A program made the translations under genes and the position numbers. The notes under the pieces are model-generated. The model ran no database searches. It was given only the letters and a program-made list of their open reading frames with translations, and had not been told where the DNA came from. From Curtobacterium sp. UCD-KPL2560 (GTDB lineage: Bacteria; Actinomycetota; Actinomycetes; Actinomycetales; Microbacteriaceae), in the NCBI RefSeq assembly GCF_001705035.1, contig NZ_MCIG01000003.1:47391-99567 (forward strand): DNA of 52,177 bases, given 5' to 3'. Of this stretch, positions 50,516 to 52,177 are shown one piece after another; the stretch's first letter is position 1; the number at the start of each line of letters is the position of its first letter.

Positions 50516-51778
50516 ATGCAGATCCTCGCGTTGGTCATCGGTCTCGTCCTCGGCATCGCCGTCGGAGCGGTCGTGGCCTTCGCGCTGGCCCGCTCGCGGG
50601 CCGGCGTCGACGCCGCCGCCGCGCACGCCACCGCGGACGCGCTGCGCGCGCAGCTCGCCACGGTCCGGTCCGACAGCGAGGAACGCCTCGACGCGCAGGA
50701 CGCGCAGTACCGCCGGCAGGTCGACTCGCTCGAACGTCGGGCGGCCGAGTTGGAGCACCTCGTGCAGCGCATGCACGGCGCCGACGCGGCCCGGAAGCAG
50801 GACGAGTCGAAGGTGCTCTCGGCCCTCAGCCCGGTGGCGCAGACCCTCGATGTGATGCGCGCCAAGATCGCCGAGCTCGAGCAGTCCCGGAGCGAGCAGT
50901 ACGGCGCCCTGTCCGCACAGCTGCGGTCGGCGGCCGAGTCCGAGGAACGCCTGCGCGCGACTGCCGACACCCTCGCGAGTGCCCTGTCCTCGAACAGCAC
51001 CCGCGGCGTGTGGGGCGAGACGCAGCTTCGGAACGTCGTCGAGGCCGCCGGGCTGCTCGAACGCGTCGACTTCGACGTGCAGTCGTCGGTCACCACCACC
51101 GCGGGCGCGGCCCGTCCGGACATGGTCGTGCACCTGCCGGGCGGCAAGACCATCGCCGTCGACGCCAAGGTGCCGTTCAGCGCGTACCTGCAGGCGGCCG
51201 AGATCCCGGCGACCGCGGGCGGAGCCGAGGGGGCGCGGCGCGACCAGCTCGTCGCTCAGCACGTCAAGGCGCTGCGGGCACACGTCGACGCCCTCGCCGC
51301 GCGCGAGTACTGGTCGGGCTACGACGCCTCCCCCGAGCTGACGATCGCGTTCATCCCCTCGGAGTCGCTCGTCTCGAGCGCACTGGCCGCCGACCCGGGG
51401 CTGCTCGACCACGCGTTCCGGAAGCGGATCGCGCTCGCGTCGCCGGTCACGCTGTGGTCGGTGCTGAAGACCGTCGCGTTCTCGTGGCAGCAGGACGTCG
51501 TCACCGCCGAGGCCCGTGAGCTGTTCCGGGTGTCGCGGGAGCTGCACGGCCGGCTGTCCACGATGGCCGCGCACGTGGACAAGCTCGGGCGCTCGATCCG
51601 CGGCAGCGTCGTCGACTACAACCGGTTCGTGGGGTCGCTCGAGCGCCAGGTGCTGCCGAGTGCCCGGCGGTTGTCGCTGCTCGACGAGTCGAAGGTGATC
51701 GCGGACCCCGCCGCCGTCGAGGACGAGCCGCGGCTGCTCACCGCGCCGGAGCTCGTCGGCGCCCTCGACGAGGACTGA
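50516..51778 (+). CDS. rmuC: DNA recombination protein RmuC
   Basis: 420 residues. RmuC is a membrane-anchored, nuclease-like protein that limits DNA inversions in E. coli. Residues 1-27 form a membrane helix (MQILALVIGLVLGIAVGAVV); ~30-150 is a coiled coil (ERLDAQDAQYRRQVDSLERR); the RmuC domain follows with TRGVWGETQLRNVVEAAGLL, RPDMVVHLPGGKTIAVDAK and TLWSVLKTVAFSWQQD. No clear ribosome site before ATG 50516. A half REP element stands 26 bp upstream. Confidence 0.95.
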   Translation: MQILALVIGLVLGIAVGAVVAFALARSRAGVDAAAAHATADALRAQLATVRSDSEERLDAQDAQYRRQVDSLERRAAELEHLVQRMHGADAARKQDESKVLSALSPVAQTLDVMRAKIAELEQSRSEQYGALSAQLRSAAESEERLRATADTLASALSSNSTRGVWGETQLRNVVEAAGLLERVDFDVQSSVTTTAGAARPDMVVHLPGGKTIAVDAKVPFSAYLQAAEIPATAGGAEGARRDQLVAQHVKALRAHVDALAAREYWSGYDASPELTIAFIPSESLVSSALAADPGLLDHAFRKRIALASPVTLWSVLKTVAFSWQQDVVTAEARELFRVSRELHGRLSTMAAHVDKLGRSIRGSVVDYNRFVGSLERQVLPSARRLSLLDESKVIADPAAVEDEPRLLTAPELVGALDED

Positions 51779-51865
51779 CCCCGGGGCTGCAGCGCTGCGC
51801 CCGCGGCGCGGCGCACGCCCGCGCCGCGCCGGCCGACGGCCGGCCGCGCCGGCGCGGGCGGGCCC

Positions 51866-52126
51866 GGCGCGACGTGATCGCACACAACGGAAAGCACCTC
51901 GCACCACGTCACTTCGCGGCGCGAGGTGCTTCCGCTTGTGCGAAACGCCGCGTAGCAGCGCCGCGGCAGGCGCGGCCGCCCGACCGCCGCCGCAGGCGAG
52001 GCGGGCGGCCGGCACGGCGCGGTTCCGGCGCGACGTGCGCGCGCACAACGGAAAGCACCTCGCACCACGTCATCGCGTGGCGCGAGGTGCTTCCGCTTGT
52101 GCGAAGCGCCGCGTAGCAGCGCCGCG
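51866..52126. repeat. Two direct ~100-bp repeats, each a long imperfect hairpin
   Basis: Copy 1 is 51866-51966, copy 2 is 52026-52126, offset 161 bp. Each holds GCACCTCGCACCACGTCA and, after a short loop, GCGAGGTGCTTCCGCTTGTG, so each copy folds back on itself: the left arm (CACAACGGAAAGCACCTCGC) pairs with the right arm at about 18 of 21 positions. Both end in CGCCGCGTAGCAGCGCCGCGG. Between and around them are long GC-only runs. The region 51779-52177 holds no gene I can support. Confidence 0.85.
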
Positions 52127-52177
52127 GCCGCCCCGCCGCCGGCGGCCGGGCGGCCGGGCGGCCGGGCGGTCCCGGCC

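Overview
This is a contiguous, very high-GC chromosomal segment of an actinobacterium. Several things point to Microbacteriaceae, most probably Curtobacterium or a close relative: the GC content, frequent GTG starts, a MshB-type PIG-L deacetylase, a DUF3117 protein, tatB divergent from an O-methyltransferase, dapE/dapD/dapC close to citrate synthase and a 7Fe ferredoxin, and a DUF2087 protein. The genus is inferred from gene content; nothing in the window proves it. Coding density is high. I see no rRNA, tRNA, CRISPR array, insertion sequence or prophage.

Layout. (1) 1-5.2 kb: tatB, an O-methyltransferase, DUF3117, an AI-2E/PerM-type permease and a membrane mannosyltransferase-like protein. 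(2) 4.1-12.7 kb: lysine/diaminopimelate genes dapE, dapD and dapC, with gltA, a 7Fe ferredoxin, a PIG-L deacetylase fused to a membrane domain, a lipoprotein and an M20 amidohydrolase. (3) 12.9-15.7 kb: typA/bipA and a CPBP-type membrane protease. (4) 15.9-29.6 kb: two complete oligopeptide ABC importers, each with two permeases, a double-ATPase protein and its own lipoprotein binding protein. Between them lie a peroxiredoxin and two convergent small PH-like membrane proteins. (5) 30.0-34.7 kb: the glycine cleavage operon gcvT-gcvH-gcvP behind a tandem glycine riboswitch. (6) 34.8-47.3 kb: mostly single genes, including a BlaI/M56-like pair, an FBP zinc-finger protein, LysR and two GNATs, a PatB-like lyase, a PEP-mutase-family protein, a family of small unknown acidic proteins, a TetR-like regulator, ychF and a DEDD exonuclease. 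(7) 47.4-52.2 kb: two paralogous secreted repeat proteins, a tautomerase, rmuC, and a large hairpin repeat at the right edge.

Four patterns go beyond the gene list. First, a palindromic intergenic repeat (arm CGGACGGGAGGCGCGGTGC) recurs at least six times as full palindromes and several times as half sites. Second, at least 17 genes have a TANNNT hexamer 6-9 nt before the start codon, as expected of leaderless transcripts. Third, the two secreted paralogues share a 298-bp stretch with no difference at their 3' ends although their 5' halves have diverged, and each has a related inverted repeat exactly 59 bp from its start codon. Fourth, a pair of ~100-bp hairpin repeats lies in the gene-free right edge. 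Two small unknown paralogues sharing the motif DDELEPED flank another unknown gene and are the best candidates for an undescribed gene set.
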